A stretch of 32,350 bases of DNA, taken from NCBI GenBank assembly GCA_947167845.1, contig CAMVJQ010000030.1, positions 1 through 32,350 of the forward strand, given 5' to 3'. The position numbers and the translations under genes were made by a program. Of this stretch, positions 7,140 through 13,535 are shown in pieces. The stretch's first letter is position 1; each line of letters opens with the position of its first letter. The DNA is from an uncultured Prevotella sp. Lineage in GTDB: Bacteria; Bacteroidota; Bacteroidia; Bacteroidales; Bacteroidaceae. Below the pieces are notes generated by a model. The model made no database searches. It worked only from the letters and a program-made list of their open reading frames with translations, and had not been told where the DNA came from.

Positions 7140-9500
7140 ATGAAAGAGAAGAAATTGAAGACGCTCCAAAGCGATTCTGTTGAAGAAGAATTCGAAAAGA
7201 TTTTCCAGAAGATGATGGATGAGACTTTAGGCTCTGACGACCTTCCGGATGACTCTGACCCTGCTGACGACACCGACTCGGACTCTGCCGACTTCATGTC
7301 GGACGATGACGACTTCGACTCGGACGATGAAGATTCTGCTGATGATGACACAACCGAACCTGACCTGGACGATGCTATGACACAACTCAAGGCTATTGCG
7401 AAGAGGAGCGGATGGAAGCCGGGAGAGCGCATCCTGCCGTTTACCGTCTCAATGAGCCTCCTCGACGACGAGGCCGGCAGCCAAGGCTTCCGCGACGCTC
7501 CGGCGACGGTACGCATAGTCACCAAGGACGATGTCCTGCCCAGCCCTGACCGCTTCAAGTGCTTTGTCTACACCCACGACTACTACCCCATGTGCTCCAC
7601 CGACGACGAGTGTACAGTGCATCGCGAGGACAACAGTCTGACCTACGAGATGGCCTGCAGCCGCATCTGGATGCCCGGCCTCTACGTGCTCCTGGTCAGG
7701 GATGCCGGAGGAGACGACTCCCTCGTGCGGATGGAGTTCCTGGTCGACGACTGTCTCCATGTCATTCTTGACGAGGCCTCCTATGCCCCCGTGTGCGATG
7801 CCGACGACGTGCTGACCAGTTGCACTGTCCGTTCGAGATATTGGGACTCACTGTCCGTCCTGCCCGGATTCCGCCAGATGCGGAAGAAGATTCTGGAGAA
7901 TGACCGCTTCAGCGTCCTCAATGAGGTGCGGAAGGAGTTGAATGTGAAGCCGCTCAATGGCTGCTACAATTTCATCTTCTGTACACGCAACGGCGACTTG
8001 GCTTCGAGTGACATCGACGACTTCCGCTTGCAGATCGGCATTCTGCACCCGCTGGAGTATGTCGACTGCTCCACGCTCTACGATGCCGCCTGCAACAATC
8101 CTTATGAGCATCTGGGGGAACTGGTGTATTCACTCAGCGGCAAGGTGGTGTGCCTGTCGCATCTGGGCGCTCTCCTCACCACAGGCGGCAAGACCATCGT
8201 GAAGCGCATCCTTGATGAGGTCAGGAAGCAACACCCCGCCGCCCCCCTCTGGCTCTGCGGAACTATGCAGGAGGTCAAGGCTCTGCTCGATCAGTTCCCC
8301 TCCATCAAGGAGTTCTTCACCGCCGAGAGTTGGATCGTGCAGGAGCCTTACACCGACTTCGAACTGGTACAGGCCTTCTTCAGGGAGTTGGAGAAGGAGC
8401 ATCTGCAGCCGACTGATGAGGTGAAGGACCTGGTGACGCAGACCATCATCAGGGGCTATAGCCAGGGCTCGCTCGTCAGTTGGTCGGTCAAGGACATCCG
8501 GCGGGTCATTACCGACGACATCCGTCCTCGCTATGTGCGCCGCATGATGGGCCATCTGGACTTCGAGACGATACCGCCGCTGTCACCTTCCGATGTCGAT
8601 GTGAGCGTGTTCGCGCCTACTGCCGACACCTTCGAGCAGTGCATGGGCGAACTCACTGCGATGGTGGGGCTCGACGACGTGAAGCAGGGCATCGCTACGA
8701 TGGCCAACAACACCCGCTTCTTCATCGAGCGCCGCCGCCGGGGACTGCCCACGTCGGGCCAGGTGGCCTACCACGCCATCTTCACCGGCAATCCGGGCAC
8801 GGGCAAGACCACCGTCGCCCGCCAGTTGGGCCGCATCTACCATTCCCTGGGCCTCCTTTCCCGTGGCGACGTGATAGTCGCAGACCGCACGCGGCTGGTG
8901 GGCCGTTACATCGGCGAGACGGAGGAGAACATGAAGGCCGTACTCGAAGAGGCCCGTGGCAACGTGCTCTTCATCGACGAGGCCTACAATCTCTACGACG
9001 GCAGCAGTGACCGCAAGGACTTCGGCGCCCGTGTCATCGACTCGCTGCTCACCGTCCTCTCGCAGCCCGACCCTGACATGCTCATCGTCTTCGCCGGCTA
9101 TGAGAAGGAGATGGACGCGATGCTCAACACCAATCCCGGACTGATGGGGCGCTTCCCCTACAAGTACAAGTTCAGTGATTACGATGCAGGGCAGTTGATG
9201 GAGATTGCCGTCCGCCTGTTCGAGCGTGATGCCTACATCCTCACCGACGAGGCCCGCAGCCTGCTGGAGAAGACCATCGCCCTGACGCTCAGTCAAGTGA
9301 CCCGCAACTTCGGCAATGCCCGCTGGATGGAACAGTACATCCGCAACGGCATCATCCCCGCCATGGCCGACCGCCTGGCAGCCACCGGCAGCGATGACTA
9401 CCGCCACGTTGAGGCCGACGACATTCGCAAGGCCTATGAGAAATTCAATCCCAAAGCCGTGGAACTGAAGCCCCGCCGCAAGGTGGGCTTCAGCGCCTAA
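7140..9500 (+). CDS. tandem AAA+ ATPase, one dead and one live CbbX/SpoVK-like domain
   Basis: A 786-residue cytosolic protein. Residues 28-80 are a highly acidic, probably disordered Asp/Ser stretch. Residues 90-235 form a beta-rich domain I do not recognise. Residues 240-440 align along their whole length with the second AAA module but have lost the catalytic residues: the P-loop GNPGTGKTT is replaced by TRNGDLASS (from 282), and the Walker B IDEA by LSHL (339-342). Residues 490-760 are an intact CbbX/SpoVK/EccA-like module: GNPGTGKT at 550-557, FIDEA with D613/E614, and an arginine finger candidate R671 in GLMGRF. Such ATPases remodel or activate partner proteins as hexamers; the target is unknown. 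The start at 7140 is preferred over an in-frame one at 7038 because the extra 34 residues look non-coding. The likely partner is the 93-residue gene downstream. Confidence 0.8.
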   Translation: MKEKKLKTLQSDSVEEEFEKIFQKMMDETLGSDDLPDDSDPADDTDSDSADFMSDDDDFDSDDEDSADDDTTEPDLDDAMTQLKAIAKRSGWKPGERILPFTVSMSLLDDEAGSQGFRDAPATVRIVTKDDVLPSPDRFKCFVYTHDYYPMCSTDDECTVHREDNSLTYEMACSRIWMPGLYVLLVRDAGGDDSLVRMEFLVDDCLHVILDEASYAPVCDADDVLTSCTVRSRYWDSLSVLPGFRQMRKKILENDRFSVLNEVRKELNVKPLNGCYNFIFCTRNGDLASSDIDDFRLQIGILHPLEYVDCSTLYDAACNNPYEHLGELVYSLSGKVVCLSHLGALLTTGGKTIVKRILDEVRKQHPAAPLWLCGTMQEVKALLDQFPSIKEFFTAESWIVQEPYTDFELVQAFFRELEKEHLQPTDEVKDLVTQTIIRGYSQGSLVSWSVKDIRRVITDDIRPRYVRRMMGHLDFETIPPLSPSDVDVSVFAPTADTFEQCMGELTAMVGLDDVKQGIATMANNTRFFIERRRRGLPTSGQVAYHAIFTGNPGTGKTTVARQLGRIYHSLGLLSRGDVIVADRTRLVGRYIGETEENMKAVLEEARGNVLFIDEAYNLYDGSSDRKDFGARVIDSLLTVLSQPDPDMLIVFAGYEKEMDAMLNTNPGLMGRFPYKYKFSDYDAGQLMEIAVRLFERDAYILTDEARSLLEKTIALTLSQVTRNFGNARWMEQYIRNGIIPAMADRLAATGSDDYRHVEADDIRKAYEKFNPKAVELKPRRKVGFSA

Positions 9501-9523
9501 CCCTCTCATATAACCAATTTTTC

Positions 9524-9574
9524 CCCCTTCTACAGGAGGGGCATTCCTCTTTCTTTCCCCTCCTACAGGAGGGG
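9524..9574. repeat. two CCCCTCCT/AGGAGGGG hairpins
   Basis: CCCCTTCT-AC-AGGAGGGG (9524-9541) and the perfect CCCCTCCT-AC-AGGAGGGG (9557-9574) are followed by TTAGGGGAGG. This is the same GGGGTTAGGGG-type dispersed repeat found at 13451-13486, 13536-13616 and inside cysS. The hairpins may also reduce read-through from the AAA+ gene to the next gene. Confidence 0.7.
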
Positions 9575-9604
9575 TTAGGGGAGGTCACTATTTATTTCCC
9601 AACT

Positions 9605-9886
9605 ATGTACAAAATTCTGAAGAAAGACAATGATCTGGCGCTCATGATCGAGCAGCAACCCATGGCCCCCGATGGCCCTATGTTTATCTACGACGGTAGC
9701 GACACAGCCCTGTTCTTCCGCGACTGGGGCTGCCATCTGCGGCTCAAAGGTCTCAGCGAACCAACCGGTTCCCTCCTGAAGGCCGCCCCCGAAATCACTG
9801 TATTCGAAGTGCTGGGTGGAGAAGTCGTCCGCCGCTACACCGCTCCCGTCCGTATCGTCCGTGATGTCAAAAGCCTGATGGCTTAG
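9605..9886 (+). CDS. conserved-looking small protein next to the AAA+ ATPase
   Basis: I do not recognise this 93-residue protein. It has no signal peptide or membrane segment and a mixed beta-rich composition (MFIYDGSDTALFFRDWGC, then EITVFEVLGGEVVRRYTAPVRIVRD). It lies 104 nt downstream of the AAA+ gene on the same strand with no promoter seen between them, so the two are probably co-transcribed, though two GC-rich hairpins lie in the gap. As with other CbbX-like ATPases next to their substrates, it could be a client or adaptor; this is inference. The 3' end, including the stop codon, folds into a strong hairpin (9859-9895). Confidence 0.65.
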   Translation: MYKILKKDNDLALMIEQQPMAPDGPMFIYDGSDTALFFRDWGCHLRLKGLSEPTGSLLKAAPEITVFEVLGGEVVRRYTAPVRIVRDVKSLMA

Positions 9887-9895
9887 ACATCACGG
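9859..9895 (+). terminator. hairpin over the stop codon of the 93-aa gene
   Basis: CCGTGATGTC (9859-9868) pairs perfectly with GACATCACGG (9886-9895), and the inner AAGCC/GGCTT extends the stem. There is no U-tract after it, so it is either a weak terminator or an mRNA-stabilising 3' structure. Confidence 0.45.
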
Positions 9896-9930
9896 GTATA
9901 ACGCTTGAAGATTAGAAGAAATTTGCCGAA

Positions 9931-10074
9931 ATGTTTGGAGTATTCGCGGAAAATGCTTACTTTTGCAACGTTAACAATATTAATCACTTCATTACGCCAG
10001 TTATCTTGGGATATGGACTGTATTGGGTTAATGAAGGTAAGAAAGAAGATAATCTAAAAAGCAAAAGAAGATGA
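9931..10074 (+). CDS. possible 47-aa peptide, doubtful
   Basis: An open frame MFGVFAENAYFC... ends with a hydrophobic stretch FITPVILGYGLYWVN and a basic tail. Its TGA overlaps the ATG of the next small ORF as ATGA, a pattern typical of coupled genes. Against it, a strong promoter (9934-9965) lies over its first codons, so that promoter could not express the full frame; a downstream non-ATG start would be needed. No family is recognised. Confidence 0.3.
   Translation: MFGVFAENAYFCNVNNINHFITPVILGYGLYWVNEGKKEDNLKSKRR
9934..9965 (+). promoter_or_regulatory. promoter of the small-ORF unit
   Basis: TTTG (9934-9937) and TACTTTTG (9958-9965) are exactly 20 nt apart. The -33 box is part of AAATGTTTGGAG, an extended motif that recurs on the minus strand at 11373-11390. 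Confidence 0.65.
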
Positions 10075-10166
10075 ATACATTAATTGTTGTAGGATCGGTT
10101 TTGTTGATAGCAATCGGTGGTACTTTGTTTTTCAAGTATCAAGATAGGAAAATGGCGAAAGAATGA
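10071..10166 (+). CDS. 31-aa single-pass membrane peptide
   Basis: MNTLIVVGSVLLIAIGGTLF is a clear transmembrane helix of about 20 residues, followed by a short charged tail (FKYQDRKMAKE). The start overlaps the previous stop by ATGA. A promoter lies about 105 nt upstream, and a long hairpin followed by eight T residues lies about 50 nt downstream, so the small unit has its own transcription signals. I do not recognise the family; small hydrophobic peptides of this type include type I toxins and accessory subunits of membrane complexes. Confidence 0.45.
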   Translation: MNTLIVVGSVLLIAIGGTLFFKYQDRKMAKE

Positions 10167-10190
10167 CAAAGACTGCCTGGTGCCTTACTG

Positions 10191-10299
10191 TTTTTTTGTA
10201 TACAGTTTTCTTGAATATAGGTTGTAACGTTGTAACATCGCCCTTTGTGGCAGGGCGATGTTACAACGTTACAACCTATAAATCGTTTTTTTTGTATAC
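10191..10299. repeat. 13-bp direct repeats flanking a palindrome
   Basis: TTTTTTTGTATAC occurs at 10191-10203 and again at 10287-10299, bracketing the 29-bp inverted repeat at 10216-10280. This resembles the footprint of an inserted element or a local duplication. No transposase is present. Confidence 0.5.
10216..10280. repeat. 29-bp perfect inverted repeat, 7-nt loop
   Basis: Arms 10216-10244 and 10252-10280 are perfect inverted repeats around TTGTGGC; each arm holds GTTGTAAC twice in tandem. On the plus strand the right arm is followed within 5 nt by eight T residues, so it can also act as an intrinsic terminator for the small ORFs upstream. Confidence 0.85.
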
Positions 10300-10353
10300 T
10301 CCAGTGATAATAAAAAAAATGTTCTGTTCTCTCCTTTTCCTCCAATATGAACA

Positions 10354-10564
10354 TGAGCAACTTTTCTCCCACTGATGTCTTAGTCTTAAAGGACTTCATG
10401 GAAGCCTCTGCCATCAGTTTGATAAAGTCATCTATATTACGTGATGCAAAAATATCCACATAGATGGTATGGATATCGGGCCTTACATCCTTAAGTTCGT
10501 CAAACAAGCGTAGTATCAGTCCCGTCTTTCCCATGCGCCGCTGTGATATCAAGGTGGTGTCATA
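10354..10564 (-). pseudogene. fragment of an archaeal-type AAA ATPase
   Basis: About 70 codons on the minus strand encode TTLISQRRMGKTGLI, a P-loop typical of the large Bacteroidales ATP-binding proteins that usually read LISPRRMGKTGLI, followed by IYVDIFASRNIDDF and KSFKTKTSVGEKLL. The N-terminal part expected before the P-loop and everything after the first hundred or so residues, including Walker B, are missing. Past about 10354 the frame runs into the inverted repeat and loses any resemblance. The only start is a GTG at 10585. It is a remnant, probably of a gene cut by the repeat-mediated rearrangement next to it. Confidence 0.65.
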
Positions 10565-10582
10565 CGAATTATTTTTTGATTT

Positions 10583-10610
10583 CACAAAATGTGTAACACA
10601 AAATGTGTAA
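10583..10610. repeat. two tandem 14-bp repeats
   Basis: CACAAAATGTGTAA occurs twice head to tail (10583-10596 and 10597-10610), and each unit is itself nearly palindromic (ACACAAAATGTGT). They mark the upstream breakpoint of the ATPase fragment. The remaining bases to 10671 hold a 12-bp palindrome CCCTAATTAGGG (10622-10633) and no gene. Confidence 0.6.
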
Positions 10611-10671
10611 TCTCTCTGATTCCCTAATTAGGGTACAATTATTCTTGAATCTGCCAAATGCATGCTGGAAT

Positions 10672-11313
10672 TTACAGGGCTTTCAGTTCGAACACCTGTG
10701 TGTTGTCGCTTTTCAGCCTGAGCATGATGCCCTGGTAGAGTTGCTTCGCGCTGCCGTTGAGTCCGGCATGGTCTATGGCGTTAAGGGCCTCTGCGCATTT
10801 CCCCATCTCGCCGGCTTCCCGATACAACTCTGCTTTCAGCAGGGGAGAGCCTTCGGACTGCCAGTCGAGGGCATCGATGAAGCCGAGGATGATGCGGGCT
10901 ATGAAGGACTGTTCTTCCGGCGAGGGCTGTCGCTCTGCTGACACGTCTCTGTGGAAATAGTCGTTATAGGCCTGGATGAGCCAGAAGCGCACCATCGTCA
11001 GGTCCTTGCCGCTGACGTCATCGCTCTGCCCGCCGGTGAACTGCTGATAGGCCTCCTTCCACTCCGGGTACGACAGAAGGCCCCGTTCTGAGGTGTGGTC
11101 CTGGCTCTCGCGGAATCCCTGTCTGTGCGTGAAGTAGTACTTCCCGCATCCGTTGCATTTTTGTACAGGCGACACCTTTGGGAGCATGGGCGCTTCCATC
11201 TTGTTGTCCGACCAATATCTGGCACCGATGGTGTTGCCGGATATCAGTGTCATCAGTTTCTTCTCCCTGCCGCAATATGGGCAGGCTATTATTCTTGCAT
11301 TGCCTGGTATCAT
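10672..11313 (-). CDS. zinc-ribbon protein of unknown function
   Basis: A 213-residue soluble protein with an N-terminal four-cysteine zinc ribbon: CPYC at 11-14 and CNGC at 53-56. The rest is helical with repeat-like segments (AELYREAGEMGKCAEALNAIDHAGLNGSAKQLYQGIML) that resemble tetratricopeptide helices. I do not recognise a named family. Its own promoter at 11345-11376 diverges from that of the yhhQ gene. No partner gene is adjacent. Intact and coding-like, unlike the decayed sequences on its left. Confidence 0.7.
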   Translation of the reverse strand: MIPGNARIIACPYCGREKKLMTLISGNTIGARYWSDNKMEAPMLPKVSPVQKCNGCGKYYFTHRQGFRESQDHTSERGLLSYPEWKEAYQQFTGGQSDDVSGKDLTMVRFWLIQAYNDYFHRDVSAERQPSPEEQSFIARIILGFIDALDWQSEGSPLLKAELYREAGEMGKCAEALNAIDHAGLNGSAKQLYQGIMLRLKSDNTQVFELKAL

Positions 11314-11344
11314 TCCTCAAAAAATAGTTTCATTTTTACAGTTG

Positions 11345-11376
11345 CAAAGATAGGCAATTGTTTTATTGTCTCCAAA
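11345..11376 (-). promoter_or_regulatory. promoter of the zinc-ribbon gene
   Basis: Minus-strand TATCTTTG (11345-11352) with TTTG (11373-11376) exactly 20 nt upstream, both perfect. The upstream sequence GGCAAAACATTTGGAG is an extended form shared with 9917-9941 and with 12255-12275. Confidence 0.75.
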
Positions 11377-11435
11377 TGTTTTGCCAATTATTATTTCCTT
11401 TTTAGTTATGTCATATTGGGGTTTTTATCGTTTTA

Positions 11436-11467
11436 TTTGCGTGTTTCGCTAAATTGTCGTATCTTTG
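11436..11467 (+). promoter_or_regulatory. promoter of the YhhQ-type gene
   Basis: TTTG (11436-11439) and TATCTTTG (11460-11467) are exactly 20 nt apart. The leader of about 70 nt contains two small hairpins (CCGT/ACGG and CGGC/GCCG). I could not fit it to a preQ1 riboswitch. Confidence 0.75.
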
Positions 11468-11544
11468 CCGTGCGAAATACGGCAAATGGCTCAATAAGTT
11501 TCGGCAGATAACAGCCGTGTCAAAGAATAAAAGAAAGAATACAA

Positions 11545-12243
11545 ATGAGCAATAGCGAGAGAAAAAGGACAATGGTGTCGGTGCTGTTCATGGAGTTCAG
11601 TATCGTTTTTACGGTGTGTCTGATAGCCTCCAATATCCTTGAAACGAAGCAGATGGTATTCGGGCCGCTGCACCTGACTGGGGGCCTGCTGATTTTTCCC
11701 GTCTCCTACATCCTCAACGATGTGGTCTGTGAGGTGTGGGGCTACCGTCGTGCCGGCATCCTGATATGGACAGGCTTTATCACCAATTTCTGCTTCATGG
11801 CCATCGCGTCTCTGGCCGATGCCATCCCAGGCGCTCCCTATTGGGATAACGAGGCGGGCTTCCATGCCATCTTCGGACTGACCCCGCGCATTGCTCTGGC
11901 CTCGTTCGTGTCGTTCATTGCCGGCAGTTTCGTCAATGCATACGTGATGAGCAGAATGAAGATCTCTGACCAAGGCAGGCGTTTCCCCCTTCGAGCCATC
12001 GTCAGCACGGTATGGGGTGAAGGTGCCGACTCTCTCTTCTTCTTCCCCCTGGCATTCTATGGAGTGCTGCCCGACCATGAACTTCCCTTGATGATGCTCT
12101 CCCAACTGGTGCTGAAGACACTCTATGAGATAATCGTCCTGCCCATCACCATGCGTGTTGTCCGATGGGTGAAAGAGTATGAGGGAGCAGATGTCTACGA
12201 CCACGGCGTCAATTATAATATCTTTGCCGTGTTTAAGAGGTAA
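11545..12243 (+). CDS. yhhQ: queuosine precursor transporter, YhhQ family
   Basis: A 232-residue inner-membrane protein of the vitamin-uptake-like DUF165/YhhQ family, which imports queuosine precursors such as preQ0 or preQ1 so that tRNA can be modified at the wobble base. Seen: about six hydrophobic helices, the family signature SNILETKQ near residue 28, FPVSYILNDVVCEVWGYRRAG near 50, FVNAYVMSRMK, and STVWGEGADSLFFFPLAF, in the usual order and length. It is a single gene with its own promoter and no queuosine synthesis genes nearby, consistent with a salvage role. Confidence 0.88.
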   Translation: MSNSERKRTMVSVLFMEFSIVFTVCLIASNILETKQMVFGPLHLTGGLLIFPVSYILNDVVCEVWGYRRAGILIWTGFITNFCFMAIASLADAIPGAPYWDNEAGFHAIFGLTPRIALASFVSFIAGSFVNAYVMSRMKISDQGRRFPLRAIVSTVWGEGADSLFFFPLAFYGVLPDHELPLMMLSQLVLKTLYEIIVLPITMRVVRWVKEYEGADVYDHGVNYNIFAVFKR

Positions 12244-12379
12244 GTATTTTATTACCTCCAAATGTTTGGCCGATTATTTCCTTTTAGTTATAATACTCGT
12301 CTTTCCTGCCCCCATGTGCATGTAGTGACTTAACACGGAAGACCGCGCCCCCCATGCCCCCCGTGACCTTAGGCTGATA
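12244..12379. other. spacer with a promoter-like relic
   Basis: The first 50 bases after yhhQ (12251-12292) resemble 11365-11410 upstream of yhhQ, including CTCCAAATGTTTGGCC (reverse of an extended -33 region). No -7 box follows it at the right spacing, so it seems inactive. The remainder shows no convincing gene. Confidence 0.4.
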
Positions 12380-12508
12380 GCACTGCTTAGCAGTTCACTG
12401 ACGGGCATCACCAAGCAACCTGCTTCCCGTAAGAAAGGCTGGGCCAGCCGCTTTTCTGGAACATGGAAAGACACCCGTTCTGCCGAGGAAATCAATGAAA
12501 CTGTATAA
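12380..12508 (+). pseudogene. C-terminal remnant of an antitoxin
   Basis: The plus strand reads LRLIALLSSSLTGITKQP followed by ASRFSGTWKDTRSAEEINETV and a stop. The final F.GTWKD.RSAEEI pattern is typical of the C-terminus of small Phd/AbrB-like antitoxins that pair with PIN toxins. The N-terminal DNA-binding half is missing, with stops just upstream, so it is a relic. Confidence 0.4.
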
Positions 12509-12560
12509 TTTCTCAAGTTTTGTCATATCGTCATTTTTTTATTGTTTTTATTCCAATTAT

Positions 12561-12591
12561 CTTGTTATTCCGAATATTTTTCTTAATTTTG
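12561..12591 (+). promoter_or_regulatory. promoter of the toxin-antitoxin pair
   Basis: CTTG (12561-12564) and TAATTTTG (12584-12591) are 19 nt apart, giving a leader of about 20 nt before the antitoxin ATG at 12617. Confidence 0.55.
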
Positions 12592-12616
12592 CAGCAGCAA
12601 TAAAACCACCAGAGTT

Positions 12617-12874
12617 ATGACAGCTGCACAGACAGGCGCATTGAATGCCGAAATATTACGCAATTTGGGTACTCTTGCCGAGAGCGAGACCATGCTCAAG
12701 CGTGTTGCCAAGTATCTTCGTAAGTTAGTGAAGGAAAGCCAGGCTGATCCCACGCTGATGACAAAGGAGAAATTCTTTGCCCGTGTAGATGAGGCTCGTG
12801 AGGAAATCAGGCAGGGTAAAGGAAAACGCTTTTCCAATCCAGAAGAAATGAATGCTTGGCTTAACTCGCTTTGA
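12617..12874 (+). CDS. antitoxin of a RelE/YoeB-type module
   Basis: An 85-residue helical protein. Its C-terminal part, LMTKEKFFARVDEAREEIRQGKGKRFSNPEEMNAWLNSL, has the layout common to Bacteroidales antitoxins that sit before a Txe/YoeB toxin: a KEEFFARID-like helix, a short basic turn, then a hydrophobic end that wraps the toxin. The N-terminal 45 residues would be the dimer or DNA-binding part. The gene is intact and followed after 2 nt by the toxin start. Since the toxin is truncated, it is now probably an orphan antitoxin, though it could still cross-protect against related toxins. Confidence 0.7.
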   Translation: MTAAQTGALNAEILRNLGTLAESETMLKRVAKYLRKLVKESQADPTLMTKEKFFARVDEAREEIRQGKGKRFSNPEEMNAWLNSL

Positions 12875-12876
12875 AC

Positions 12877-13044
12877 ATGTATGACATCGTTTACTCTGAG
12901 AAAGCAGAGGAGGATTTGGCCAAGTTGCGTCGCAGTGAACCAGCAGCCTTTAAGAAAGCTGTTAAACTGCTCAACGAACTGGTATATCACCCTAGGACAC
13001 GAAAAAAGCGTGATACCGCCCTTATCGATGTCCCAAGGTCCTAG
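12877..13044 (+). pseudogene. truncated Txe/YoeB-type mRNA interferase
   Basis: The frame begins MYDIVYSEKAEEDLAKLRRSEPAAFKKAVKLLNELVYHPRT, a clear N-terminal half of a RelE-superfamily toxin that cleaves mRNA on the ribosome. After about codon 41 (12999) it switches to unrelated sequence (RKKRDTALIDVPRS) and stops at 13044. The catalytic C-terminal half (normally containing W-S-R-R-I and H-R-L-V-Y motifs) is absent. The break coincides with the structured insert at 12991-13266, so the toxin is inactive. Confidence 0.75.
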
Positions 13045-13266
13045 GAAAACCCATCTAAAACGAAAAGTCCAGTCCACGCCTATCAGCGTAGAGATGGTAC
13101 TACTTCGTGTTTTAGATGTCGATAGAATTTCCTAGGTTCAGGGACATCACCGAATAGCACAATCGCTATGTTTGTTTCCATCGAAAATCATACTGCCACC
13201 CTGCGCTCAGGGATTTCGGAGCCTCGCGAGCGAGGCCTGCACCGTCTACGGTACTCTCAGCAATAC
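12991..13266 (-). ncRNA. candidate structured RNA or small non-autonomous element
   Basis: The sequence that interrupts the toxin gene folds strongly. Three nested stems share one axis: GATGTCCC/GGGACATC (13027-13034 with 13141-13148), CCTAGGAAA/TTTCCTAGG (13040-13048 with 13128-13136) and CATCTAAAAC/GTTTTAGATG (13052-13061 with 13109-13118), with an inner ACGC/GCGT hairpin (13076-13089). To the right are hairpins ATAGC/GCTAT, CCCTG/CAGGG and GCCTCGC/GCGAGGC. A TATCTTTG box at 13273-13280 points into it on the minus strand. CCTAGG occurs three times. I do not recognise a known RNA family, and no transposase is present. It may be a regulatory RNA, a miniature element, or part of a larger lost element. 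Confidence 0.4.
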
Positions 13267-13272
13267 TTGGTG

Positions 13273-13280
13273 CAAAGATA
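13273..13280 (-). promoter_or_regulatory. -7 box facing the structured insert
   Basis: TATCTTTG on the minus strand is a perfect -7 match. No clear TTTG is seen 19-21 nt upstream, so the promoter call is tentative. Confidence 0.35.
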
Positions 13281-13450
13281 CAAGTTTTTATTGATTTCGG
13301 TGTAGTTTTCTGCAAAAAATGTTACAGGAGGTTGCATTTTCCTCGTTTTTCAGCAATGTCCGGGATAAATTGGCAGGAAAATGTCAATGCAACGGGCTCC
13401 TGTCGGGAAATAACAGGCTCCTATTTTCCGAAAACAGGCTCTTAACAACT

Positions 13451-13486
13451 CCCCGCCCCTATAAGGGGAGGGGTTAGGGGTGGGGT
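13451..13486. repeat. CCCC(G)CCCC/GGGGAGGGG dispersed repeat
   Basis: CCCCGCCCC and GGGGAGGGG pair around TATAA and continue as TTAGGGGTGGGGTG. It is the mirror image of the copy starting at 13536. Confidence 0.7.
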
Positions 13487-13535
13487 GAATCAAAAAATGT
13501 CCTATCCTATTTATAAATAGGTTGTTACCGTATTT

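Noticed and set aside
11468..11544. preQ1 riboswitch before the queuosine precursor transporter
   Set aside because: The leader has two small hairpins but I could not find the preQ1-I pseudoknot pattern with the A-rich tail; a covariance search could overturn this.
11365..12292. yhhQ as a cassette flanked by 45-bp direct repeats
   Set aside because: The similar flanks match a shared extended promoter block also found inverted at 9917-9941, so promoter similarity is a better explanation than cassette insertion.
12274..12516. 80-codon minus-strand frame after yhhQ
   Set aside because: It has no promoter and no recognisable features; the opposite strand carries a better antitoxin-like remnant.
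12583..13077. Minus-strand frame of 164 codons across the antitoxin and toxin
   Set aside because: It is antisense to a clear antitoxin/toxin pair and enters the structured insert; its protein shows no recognisable domain.
13027..13148. 6S RNA, RNase P RNA or tmRNA in the structured insert
   Set aside because: The long hairpin recalls 6S RNA, but the central bubble, RNase P conserved blocks and tmRNA tag frame are not seen; it also interrupts a toxin gene, which suggests an accessory element.
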